From REEB95 sp035632395 (GTDB lineage Bacteria > Pseudomonadota > Alphaproteobacteria > ATCC43930 > CGMCC-115725): a stretch of 15,022 nucleotides of DNA. Made by a program: the position numbers and the translations under genes. Shown one piece after another: positions 6,151 through 12,430 of this stretch (positions are counted from its first letter, which is position 1; every line of letters starts with the position of its first letter). The notes beneath the pieces were generated by a model. The model did not search any database. It worked only from the letters and a program-made list of their open reading frames with translations, and had not been told where the DNA came from. The DNA is taken from assembly GCA_035632395.1 (NCBI GenBank), contig DASQGX010000063.1:1-15022 (forward strand), written 5' to 3'.

Positions 6151-7304
6151 GGCTGTCCTTCAAACAGCCGCGCATAGGCTTCGACCATGCGCGCGAACGG
6201 GAAAACGGCAGTCACGTGGGCGCGGTTGATTCGGCCGAGCACGTGGCGGCGGCCGGCGTCGGCGACTAGGGCGGCCAGCGCGGTCGCCAGGGTTGCGTCG
6301 CCGCGCGGCACAATGAAAGCGCGATTGGCCGGCGCGACCATGTGCTTGACGTCGCCGACTTCGACCGCGGCGATCGGCAGGCCGGCGGCCATCGCCTCGA
6401 GCACCGTGATCGGCATCTGTTCGGTGTCTGACGACAGCGCGAATATGTCGAAATACGCGAGCACACGCTGCGGTTCGCGCACTGCGCCCAAGAAGCGCAC
6501 GCGATCGGCAATGCCGAGGCGCTGGGCGAGGGCTTCGAGCGCCGGCCGCTCGGTGCCGTCGCCGGCGATCACTAGGCGCGTCGCATCATCGTCGAGCCGG
6601 GCAAAGGCGTTCAACAACCGGCCGAGATTCTTTTCTGGCCGCAACGGCGCAACGGTACCGATGACGATCTCGTCTGTGCCGCGTGGAAACGGCGGCGTAC
6701 CGCTAGCGGGCTGGCGAAATTCGCTGACCTCGACGCCGTTCGGAAGATAGAGGACGCGTGCCTCCGGCAGGCGCCAGCGTTTGATCGCGATTTCCTCGAG
6801 CGTATGCGAGGGCACGATCACGGCTTCGGTCTGCACCAACGCCAGCCGGCGCAGCACGCCGCGGCGCCAGAGCGGACGCTCGGCCTCGTCAGGTCCAAAT
6901 CCGTCCTCGAAATGGCAGTGGCGCACGCCAACCCGCATGCGGTTCGCCATCGCCCATTCGATCGCGCCCCAGTTGTAAGTTGCGACCAGATCGGGCGCCA
7001 CGGCACGGATGCTGTGGGCCGCCGCGCCGAGCCGCGCCAAAAGGCCACCGCGCGGCGTCGCGACCTCGACGGTGACATTGGCCGCACTTTCGATCCGTTC
7101 GCGGCAGCTGGTGTCGCTGCTCAGGCTTACCACCGTGTGGCGGAAGCGCGGTCCCAGCACGTTGATGACGCGCGTCAAGCGCACCTGAATGCCGCCGACG
7201 CCGAAGCCCGGCAGCACGTGCAAGACGTGCCGTGGCTTGGCGGGCAGGGGCGTGTCGGCAGTATCGTGCCGATCCGGCCAAGGCATTGACAGTGCTGGTG
7301 CCAT
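6147..7304 (-). CDS. GT4-family glycosyltransferase
   Basis: GT-B fold retaining glycosyltransferase of family 4, 385 aa, cytoplasmic or at the inner membrane face. It moves a sugar from a nucleotide donor to a glycan or lipid-linked acceptor. The N-terminal domain opens with HVLHVLPGFGVGGIQVRLTRV (26-46), containing the GGIQ loop. The donor domain has IGTVAPLRPEKNLGRLLNAFARL (215-237), LVIAGDGTERPALEALA (244-260) and the GT4 E-x7-E motif in TEQMPITVLEAMAAGLPIAAVE (Glu295, Glu303). Its overall style resembles the glycosyltransferases named in PEP-CTERM/XrtA loci. No Shine-Dalgarno is evident before ATG 7304; ATG 7286 is an alternative start with equally little support. It overlaps FemAB by four bases. 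The upstream 7365-7582 region contains a possible promoter and a terminator in the leader, so expression may be attenuated. Confidence 0.87.
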   Translation of the reverse strand: MAPALSMPWPDRHDTADTPLPAKPRHVLHVLPGFGVGGIQVRLTRVINVLGPRFRHTVVSLSSDTSCRERIESAANVTVEVATPRGGLLARLGAAAHSIRAVAPDLVATYNWGAIEWAMANRMRVGVRHCHFEDGFGPDEAERPLWRRGVLRRLALVQTEAVIVPSHTLEEIAIKRWRLPEARVLYLPNGVEVSEFRQPASGTPPFPRGTDEIVIGTVAPLRPEKNLGRLLNAFARLDDDATRLVIAGDGTERPALEALAQRLGIADRVRFLGAVREPQRVLAYFDIFALSSDTEQMPITVLEAMAAGLPIAAVEVGDVKHMVAPANRAFIVPRGDATLATALAALVADAGRRHVLGRINRAHVTAVFPFARMVEAYARLFEGQP

Positions 7305-7364
7305 GGCCCGGAGGGTGGCGGAAAATGGCTAAAGAACCGATAGCGCCGGCGGCCTGGCCGGGCG

Positions 7365-7397
7365 AAAAAAAAGACGGCGGATCCTCGCGGAGCCGCC
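7365..7397 (-). terminator. intrinsic terminator (minus strand) in the leader of the glycosyltransferase gene
   Basis: Read on the minus strand, GGCGG-C-TCC pairs with GGA-T-CCGCC around a GCGA loop (one C/T mismatch), followed by GTC and eight T at 7372-7365. This is a good rho-independent terminator, ending 60 bases before the glycosyltransferase start. It therefore either ends a small RNA or attenuates the operon. Confidence 0.7.
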
Positions 7398-7405
7398 GCC
7401 AAGTC

Positions 7406-7498
7406 GTCCGCCAACTGAAGTCTCGTTCGGGAGACATCGCGGGGGCGGAACCCTGCTTTTTTCGGTTGTCTGTCCCGAACGGCCCGGTTTGTGCGGAC
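7406..7498. other. nested inverted repeats: structured leader or small RNA candidate
   Basis: Three stems are nested in order. The outer is 7406-7411 with 7493-7498 (GTCCGC/GCGGAC). The middle is 7425-7436 with 7467-7480 (GTTCGGGAGACA against TGTCTGTCCCGAAC, 12 pairs with a two-base bulge). The inner is 7439-7444 with 7451-7456. A further perfect 7-bp pairing (7481-7487 with 7531-7537) and a local alternative hairpin (GTCTC/GAGAC at 7420-7435) compete with these. No protein frame is convincing here. The inner stem has a G-U pair on the plus strand but an A-C mismatch on the minus, while the position upstream of the glycosyltransferase favours the minus. Strand therefore remains open. Confidence 0.5.
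7439..7462 (+). terminator. terminator-like hairpin on the plus strand
   Basis: GCGGGG (7439-7444) pairs with CCCTGC (7451-7456), including one G-U pair, around a GCGGAA loop, and is followed by six T (7457-7462). No plus-strand gene lies upstream, so it would end a small plus-strand RNA or be part of the larger structure on the opposite strand. Confidence 0.4.
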
Positions 7499-7546
7499 TT
7501 GCTTTTCCTCTGGTTTCTCCGTTGCAATGGCCGGGCCATGTCTTGA

Positions 7547-7575
7547 AACACATTGTTTTACAATGGATTAGACAA
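7547..7575 (-). promoter_or_regulatory. possible promoter with palindromic operator upstream of the glycosyltransferase-FemAB pair
   Basis: On the minus strand TTGTCT (7575-7570) and TGTGTT (7552-7547) are 17 bases apart, a weak -35/-10 match (4 of 6 and 3 of 6). The perfect palindrome CATTGT-TTT-ACAATG (7551-7565) fills most of the spacer, as a repressor operator would. A transcript from here would have a leader of about 230 bases before ATG 7304. Confidence 0.3.
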
Positions 7576-7620
7576 CTCGCTCGGTTTCGGAATACGCGTG
7601 CCCGTAAATCCCGCCGACGG

Positions 7621-7653
7621 AAAAAAAAGAGTCCGCGGCCAAAGCCGGGACTC
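7621..7653 (-). terminator. intrinsic terminator (minus strand) after the 99-aa hypothetical gene
   Basis: On the minus strand GAGTCC-CGGC pairs with GCCG-C-GGACTC (one bulged C) around a TTTG loop, followed by eight T at 7628-7621. It lies about 110 bases beyond the stop at 7764. A further perfect hairpin, CTCCGGC-ATT-GCCGGAG (7673-7689), lies between, so the interval is either a structured 3' UTR or a separate small RNA. Confidence 0.8.
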
Positions 7654-7763
7654 TCAGTTGGGGGGCTGATCGCTCCGGCATTGCCGGAGTAAAACAGCGC
7701 GCGCCCAAACTGGACTCGTATGGTTAATAAAACGTTTACGTGGCGTCGGCGCCGTGCGCCGGT

Positions 7764-8063
7764 TCAGACTTCGCCCAGATATTTGCGCGCGAAGCGCAGC
7801 AGTTCGAGGTCGCTGGTCTGTTTGGCGACGGTCTGGATTTCGTGAAAGTAGGCGCGAAGTCCGGCCTGATCGATCCGGCACGACAGCCAGCCGACGAATT
7901 GATCGGGCGTACGAACCCAAGCAGGCAAGGGGTCCAGCGAATTGTCGAACGGCAGAATGCTCTGCATGATGCGCCAGCGGCGCTGCGACAGTACTTCGGC
8001 GGATCCGTCACCGGCACCCGGTGTCCAACCCGGGCGCGCATAAGCATGCGTACGGCGGACCAT
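7764..8063 (-). CDS. hypothetical protein, 99 aa
   Basis: Family not recognised. The frame is likely real: a strong GAGGAG ribosome-binding site lies five bases before the ATG at 8063, and an intrinsic terminator follows downstream. The product is soluble, with no signal peptide or membrane segment. Residues 1-30 are basic and glycine-rich (RRTHAYARPGWTPGAGDGS). The rest looks folded and partly helical (LPAWVRTPDQFVGWLSCRIDQAGLRAYFHEIQTVAKQ, then DLELLRFARKYLGEV at the end). It has a single Cys in SCRI. The AT-rich stretch upstream (8130-8190) probably holds its promoter. No functional claim is made. Confidence 0.7.
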   Translation of the reverse strand: MVRRTHAYARPGWTPGAGDGSAEVLSQRRWRIMQSILPFDNSLDPLPAWVRTPDQFVGWLSCRIDQAGLRAYFHEIQTVAKQTSDLELLRFARKYLGEV

Positions 8064-8131
8064 TGTCTCTCCTCGGGCTCTTTCTTGCAGAATTATTGCC
8101 GGACAAAATAAGTGTCGGCGTGGCGAGGCAC

Positions 8132-8169
8132 AACTATAAAAGATCGTTAAAATGCAATAGACTATAGTT
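8132..8169. repeat. short inverted repeat in an AT-rich intergenic stretch
   Basis: AACTATA (8132-8138) and TATAGTT (8163-8169) form perfect 7-bp arms around 24 AT-rich bases, in the 170-base gap between the two small minus-strand genes. Position upstream of the 99-aa gene would suit an operator. A second pair, ACTCCT/AGGAGT, lies near 8173-8206. Either may be chance in such AT-rich DNA. Confidence 0.3.
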
Positions 8170-8233
8170 AATTACTCCTGTTATGGTTAAGCCGTGCGGC
8201 GTAGGAGTTTGGTGGAGGCGTCGCTGGCTGTCG

Positions 8234-8401
8234 CTATTTCTTCTTCGCTGGACGGTACCGACGTACGCGCGTCATCGCGGTCCGGAGTCTGGCGTTCTCA
8301 GCGAGCGCGTCGTCTCGAGCGCGTTCGGCCCGTTTGAGTCGCGCCTGGGCCCGTAGGAGCTCACGTCGCAGCAGGTCCAAATAGCGATCTGTCGATGTCA
8401 T
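8234..8401 (-). CDS. small basic coiled-coil protein, 55 aa
   Basis: Short protein dominated by a heptad-like helix (YLDLLRRELLRAQARLKRAERARDDALAENARLRTAMTRV) with a strongly basic tail (RRYRPAKKK), as in small DNA-, RNA- or membrane-associated coiled-coil proteins. The ATG at 8401 is chosen because the coiled coil begins soon after it. The same frame extends upstream to a TTG at 8485, giving 83 aa, but neither start has a clear ribosome-binding site. The family is not recognised. The long open frame in GC-rich DNA is weak evidence by itself; the low-complexity heptad pattern is what makes it plausible. Confidence 0.5.
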   Translation of the reverse strand: MTSTDRYLDLLRRELLRAQARLKRAERARDDALAENARLRTAMTRVRRYRPAKKK

Positions 8402-8604
8402 GGCAGCGGCATCATCGAGCAACCGATGCTTCGGCGCTAGCCGATGACGAGCCCGTGGTATTTGGTATGTAAAATCCACCGACAAGTCGTTGATTTTAAG
8501 GTTAGAATCGGCTCGTTAAACTTGTATTCACCGTGAAAAAGGCGTTACCTCAAAACCGAAACTCGCACTTGCGATCGTCGCCAGAACGGCCGGCAGAACG
8601 CCTG

Positions 8605-8632
8605 ACGCGCTCCCGACCGGGAGTGCGTTTTT
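8605..8632 (+). terminator. strong intrinsic terminator directly before the methyltransferase gene
   Basis: ACGCGCTCCC (8605-8614) pairs with GGGAGTGCGT (8619-8628) through ten pairs, one of them G-U, around a GACC loop, followed by TTTTT (8628-8632). No plus-strand gene lies upstream, so it would end a small RNA from about 8490-8604 or attenuate the methyltransferase mRNA. The 3' arm contains GGGAG, which could serve as ribosome-binding site for the GTG at 8634. Confidence 0.75.
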
Positions 8633-8663
8633 CGTGGCTACAAAAAGAAGAACCGGGAAACCG

Positions 8664-9416
8664 ATGTCGTCGTTATCGCAACGCCTCAAGCACCGCTATT
8701 TCGGCCGCTACGTACATCCTTACGCGGTGCTACGCCGGCGGATCGAAGCGCTGCTCAAACCTGATGCGACTGTGCTCGATGCGGGATGCGGCCGCAGCGC
8801 GCCAACCCTGGCACATTTCCGCGGCCACGCGCGGCGGCTGATCGGCGTTGACTTGGTCGAATTCGCCGGCGCGCCGGGCGGTCTTGAATTGCGGCAGCGT
8901 GACCTCGCCGATACCGGCGTCGCCAGCGGCTCGGTCGACGTGATCTACAGTCAAGCCGTGCTCGAGCACGTCACCGATCCTGATTCGGTCTTCGCCGAAA
9001 TCGCCCGGTTGCTGGCGCCTGGCGGCTGCTACCTCGGCCTCACCGCGAACAAATGGGATTACGCGTCGCTCGCGGCGCGCATTATTCCGAACCGCTTCCA
9101 TCCTTGGATCGTGCGCCGTATGGAAGGCCGCGCCGAGCAGGACGTGTTTCCGACGGCGTATCGCGTCAACACGCGCCGCGCGGTCGCGCGTTACGCCGCC
9201 CGTCACGGCTTGGAAGTCGTCGAGTTCCGGTACATCGGTCAGTATCCGAGCTATTTCATGTTCAACGGCGCGCTGTTCTTGCTGGCAACCGCCTATCAAA
9301 AGGCGATCGAGCGCATTGCGCCGTTGCACTGCCTCCAAGGCTGGATTTTCTTCGTACTGCGTAAACCCGCGGTCAGCAACGATCTCGTGCCGCTCGCCGC
9401 CTGTTCAGCCGCCTGA
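8664..9416 (+). CDS. class I SAM-dependent methyltransferase
   Basis: Rossmann-fold methyltransferase of 250 aa from ATG 8664 (260 aa if GTG 8634 is used). Motif I is VLDAGCGRSAP (37-47), the acidic residue ending strand 2 lies in LIGVDLVEF (59-67), RDLAD (79-83) follows, then the post-motif segment VDVIYSQAVLEHVTDPDSVFAEIARLLAPGG (91-121), typical of Methyltransf_11-type enzymes. The C-terminal part (GLEVVEFRYIGQYPSYFMFNGALFLLATAYQKAIERI) is hydrophobic and may sit against the membrane, as in methyltransferases acting on lipids or surface glycans. The acceptor is unknown. For the start, GTG 8634 has a GGGAG ten bases upstream but inside the terminator stem; ATG 8664 has only a weak GGGA. The gene stands alone and converges with the histidine kinase gene. 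Confidence 0.88.
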   Translation: MSSLSQRLKHRYFGRYVHPYAVLRRRIEALLKPDATVLDAGCGRSAPTLAHFRGHARRLIGVDLVEFAGAPGGLELRQRDLADTGVASGSVDVIYSQAVLEHVTDPDSVFAEIARLLAPGGCYLGLTANKWDYASLAARIIPNRFHPWIVRRMEGRAEQDVFPTAYRVNTRRAVARYAARHGLEVVEFRYIGQYPSYFMFNGALFLLATAYQKAIERIAPLHCLQGWIFFVLRKPAVSNDLVPLAACSAA

Positions 9417-9591
9417 CTCCTAATTCGCCGCTCCCGTAGTTCAAAGCAGGGAACGGCTCCGAACCGGCGCTCCTGTCGGCTTAAGCGGGTCGATTTATGG
9501 TTTGGTGCGCCATCGGCTGGAGCGACCAGAATTTCCGTCCGGACAAGGATGCGAAGACGGCGGCCGGCAAATGAGGGGATTCGCGCGGTCG

Positions 9592-11373
9592 TTAGGCGGC
9601 GCGCCGCTGGCACTCGAATTCGATGGCGACGGTGGTGCCGCGGTTGACGACGCTGGAGATCGAGAACTGGCCGCCGAGCAGCTCGACGAGATGCTTGGTG
9701 AGCGGCAAACCGAGGCCGGCACCTTCATATTTGCGTGCGACGCTGTTGTCGAGCTGCTCGAACGGACGCAGCGCGGCCGGAATATCCTCTTCGGCCATGC
9801 CGATGCCGGTATCCTTCACTTCGATCACCATGCGTCCGCCGACCTTGCGTGCCGATACGGTGACCGTGCCGCCCGCCGGCGTGAATTTCAGGGCGTTGGA
9901 CACGAGATTGATCAGGATCTGACGCAGCCGTGTTTGGTCGCCGATGACCGGCGGCAGGTCAGGATCAAGCTGTGTCTGGAACGCGACCTTGGCGCGCTCG
10001 GCCTGGGCGCGGACGATACTGTCGACTTCACTCACGACCGTTGCGATGTCGATCGGTTCGCGACCGACCTTGAGCGCATTGGCTTCGGCTTTGCTCAAGT
10101 CAAGAATGTCGTTGACGATTTCGAGCAAGTGGGACCCGGCTGTACGGATGTCGTGGGCGTATTCGCGATAACGCTGCTGGAGCGGGCCGAGCATGGCAGT
10201 CTCGATGATCTCGGAAAAGCCGATAATCGCATTGAGTGGCGTCCGCAGCTCGTGACTCATGTTGGCGAGGAAGCGCGATTTCGCCTGGGTCATCGCTTCG
10301 GCGCGGGCGCGGGCTTCGGTCGCACGCGTGGTTTCGAGCTTCGCCTCGGCCAGGTTAATGTAGGAGGCGAAGTGCCGCACGGCGAAGAAAGTCAACAGGC
10401 CGATCATACCGAGAATGATCGCCAATGAGACGATGACACCGACGAGTTCGTTGTACCAATCCGCATAGGCGCGCTTGTCCGACATGACAACGTTGACCGC
10501 CAATGGCAGATCGTTGAGGGCATGCGTTGCGATGAACAACGGCGAACCGAGTATGTGACCTTGGCTGTGCGCGACGCCGGCCGGTGCGTGCTCGAGGATT
10601 TTTGGAAATACGACTTGATCGGCCATGTTGGTGGCGACCGAAGGGAGCGCGGGATAGCGCGCGAGCAGGAGCCCGTCACGCTGGAACAGCGCCACTGCCG
10701 TACCCGGCCCCAGATAAATGTCGTGGTATAGACTCGTGAAATAATCGAGCGGAACTGCGCCGGTCATAATTCCGGCAAAGGATCCATCGGGCGCTTCCAG
10801 CCGGCGCACCATCAAAACGGCCCGCATACCGTTGCCCTGGAACTTGATCGGCTCGCTGATAAACCGGGTCGGCGTGCGGTTGTCGCGTGCGCGCTGAAAA
10901 TATTTGCGGAACGATATGTCGAGGTTCGCAGGCGCGTCGGCCGCGGAGGAGCTTATCAAGCGGCCGCGGACATCGAAGAGCGAGATGCTGGTGAGTTGCG
11001 GAACGCCGCCGGCCTCGGCGCGCAACAACTGCGCCACGCCGTGGCCGCCATAGATCGTCCGTATGGTCCGCGGGTTCGGCGCCCCGTACCGCTGCAACAA
11101 TAGGGTGGCCGTATCCTTGAGCGTGAGGTCGACTTCGTCGAGCGACCGCTCCGTCTGTTCGGCGAGAACGATATCGAGGCTCGACAGGGTCTGCCGCGTA
11201 TGTTCGGTTGCGTTGTCCCGCAGGTGCACGAGAAGCAGCCCGGCGATCAGGACGACGGCGGCGCCGACGAGGACGCTGCTGGCGACGAGAAATTTCATCG
11301 GCCGCGCGGAGATCGTGATCCGGGCGGGTGCGACAGACGTCGATCGTGATGCGGTCGGGGTCTGATCCGGCAT
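9592..11373 (-). CDS. membrane sensor histidine kinase with periplasmic Cache-like domain (PleC/DivJ-like kinase core)
   Basis: Orthodox histidine kinase of 593 aa. A basic N-terminus leads to a first membrane helix at about 28-50. A large periplasmic region (51-308) resembles a double Cache sensor (ISLFDVRGRLISSS, FRKYFQRARDNRTPTRFISEP, VALFQRDGLLLARYP). A second helix spans about 311-333 and is followed by a linker helix. The kinase core has the HisKA phospho-acceptor His374 in SRFLANMSHELRTPLNAIIGFSEI, the N box NLVSNALKFTP (489-499), G1 DTGIGM (521-526), F box FEQLD (538-542) and G2 GAGLGLPL (551-558). The stretch MLGPLQQRYREYAHDIRTAGSHLLEIVNDILDLSKAEA is characteristic of the alphaproteobacterial PleC/DivJ/PdhS group. 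No receiver domain or adjacent response regulator is present, so the partner is elsewhere. The signal is unknown; Cache domains often bind small metabolites. Confidence 0.93.
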   Translation of the reverse strand: MPDQTPTASRSTSVAPARITISARPMKFLVASSVLVGAAVVLIAGLLLVHLRDNATEHTRQTLSSLDIVLAEQTERSLDEVDLTLKDTATLLLQRYGAPNPRTIRTIYGGHGVAQLLRAEAGGVPQLTSISLFDVRGRLISSSAADAPANLDISFRKYFQRARDNRTPTRFISEPIKFQGNGMRAVLMVRRLEAPDGSFAGIMTGAVPLDYFTSLYHDIYLGPGTAVALFQRDGLLLARYPALPSVATNMADQVVFPKILEHAPAGVAHSQGHILGSPLFIATHALNDLPLAVNVVMSDKRAYADWYNELVGVIVSLAIILGMIGLLTFFAVRHFASYINLAEAKLETTRATEARARAEAMTQAKSRFLANMSHELRTPLNAIIGFSEIIETAMLGPLQQRYREYAHDIRTAGSHLLEIVNDILDLSKAEANALKVGREPIDIATVVSEVDSIVRAQAERAKVAFQTQLDPDLPPVIGDQTRLRQILINLVSNALKFTPAGGTVTVSARKVGGRMVIEVKDTGIGMAEEDIPAALRPFEQLDNSVARKYEGAGLGLPLTKHLVELLGGQFSISSVVNRGTTVAIEFECQRRAA

Positions 11374-11464
11374 CGCCTGCGTCCGTAGGAAATTCGCCCG
11401 ATTAGACGGCCGATAGGCTGAGGAAATCCTTAAAATCGCGCCGTTCGTTCTCGGTCGGTTAAGG

Positions 11465-11480
11465 TTAGCAAACGGTTAAC
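11465..11480 (+). promoter_or_regulatory. CtrA-like site (one mismatch) upstream of the histidine kinase gene
   Basis: TTAG (11465-11468), seven bases, then TTAAC (11476-11480) matches TTAA-N7-TTAAC except for one base. It is about 100 bases before the kinase start and overlaps the hydrolase stop codon, so part of the match is dictated by the TAA stop. Weak on its own. Confidence 0.22.
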
Positions 11481-12357
11481 GCCCGCCGTGCGCGTCGCCG
11501 CCGAGCGAGCGGGGATCGCGTGCGTGCCAGCGACCGAATTCGACGGCCAGCAGGAACTCGCGCAATGTCCGGTTGAACAACGCCGGGTCCTCGAGATTGA
11601 CCAAATGGCCGGTCTTTGGGAGCACGACCAGGCCGGCGGTCGAAATTACGTGTTTCATCAGGATGCCGGGCTGGAGACAGGCCTCGTCTTCGTCGCCGGC
11701 AACGATCAGTGTCGGAACGCGGATCTGCGACATCAGCTCGACCAAATCGTAGAGCGATGGCCGCCGCGCCTGTACGCCGCGCAGTGTATTGGCCGAGCCT
11801 TTCGGAGAGTGTTGCGCCAGCCGATTGGCGAACTCGCGCCATCCGCGCGGATCCTTGTGTTGATATTGCACGCGCGCCGCGCCTTCGGCGTATTGCTCGG
11901 CGACCTTCGCGCTGCCTTCCCGCTCGAACCGGTCGGCGAGCGCTTCGCTTTCACGCTGGAACCGATCGCGTTTGTCTTTCTCGGCGCCATAGCCGCAGCC
12001 GCAGATAGTCAGTGATCGGGCGCGCGGCTGGTGGCGCAGTCCGAAATGCAGTGTCGCGAAGCCGCCCATCGACAGGCCGACAACGTGCGCCTTGTCGAGG
12101 CCGAGATGGTCGAGCACAGCGGCAACATCGTCCGCGGCACGCTCGATCGAGTATCGCGCTACATCTTCGGGCACGTCGGATGGGGGATAGCCACGGGCGT
12201 TGAACGCGATGCAACGGTAATATCGACCGAAGTAGCGCAACTGGTGCTCCCAGCTGCGCAAATCGCCGCCGAACTCGTGGACGAAGATCAGCGGCTGGCC
12301 GTCGCCGACTTCCTCGTAATGCAGCCTGACGCCGTCGTCGGCGCGCGCGAAGGGCAT
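11476..12357 (-). CDS. alpha/beta-fold hydrolase
   Basis: Cytosolic alpha/beta hydrolase of 293 aa. The oxyanion-hole region is IFVHEFGGDLRSW (24-36), the nucleophile elbow is GLSMGG with Ser96, the acid is probably an Asp of VAGDEDEA, and the catalytic His lies in KTGHLVNLEDP near the C-terminus. NARGYPPSDVP (53-63) is the loop seen in enol-lactonase, epoxide-hydrolase and haloperoxidase-like members. The ATG at 12357 is preferred: GGGGAAG lies about nine bases upstream and homology begins at FARADDGVRLHYEEVGDG. A longer frame from 12567 adds a low-complexity Arg/Ser-rich leader that overlaps the upstream PH-domain gene, so it is rejected. The substrate cannot be read. The upstream gene ends 73 bases before the start and the kinase follows 102 bases after the stop; co-transcription is unproven. 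Confidence 0.9.
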   Translation of the reverse strand: MPFARADDGVRLHYEEVGDGQPLIFVHEFGGDLRSWEHQLRYFGRYYRCIAFNARGYPPSDVPEDVARYSIERAADDVAAVLDHLGLDKAHVVGLSMGGFATLHFGLRHQPRARSLTICGCGYGAEKDKRDRFQRESEALADRFEREGSAKVAEQYAEGAARVQYQHKDPRGWREFANRLAQHSPKGSANTLRGVQARRPSLYDLVELMSQIRVPTLIVAGDEDEACLQPGILMKHVISTAGLVVLPKTGHLVNLEDPALFNRTLREFLLAVEFGRWHARDPRSLGGDAHGGR

Positions 12358-12430
12358 GGCGGTGCTTCCCCCGACGCGATTTCCGGCGCTGCGGCGATGC
12401 TTGTCAAGATTGACGGCGCAGACCGAGAAG

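Noticed and set aside
6889..7551. Minus-strand open frame of 220 aa covering the leader of the glycosyltransferase gene
   Set aside because: Overlaps the glycosyltransferase in another frame, crosses an intrinsic terminator, has no ribosome-binding site and a shadow-like Arg/Pro/Ala composition.
7724..7739. CtrA-like TTAA-N7-TTTAC match
   Set aside because: One mismatch, lies downstream of a minus-strand gene with no start codon at suitable distance on either side; likely chance in a short AT-rich stretch.
8533..8841. Plus-strand open frame MKKALPQNRN... before the methyltransferase
   Set aside because: Runs through a strong intrinsic terminator and into the methyltransferase in a different frame; no family-like sequence.
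9502..10428. Long plus-strand open frame (308 aa) opposite the histidine kinase
   Set aside because: Fully antisense to the conserved kinase core (HisKA and ATPase motifs), which explains its length.
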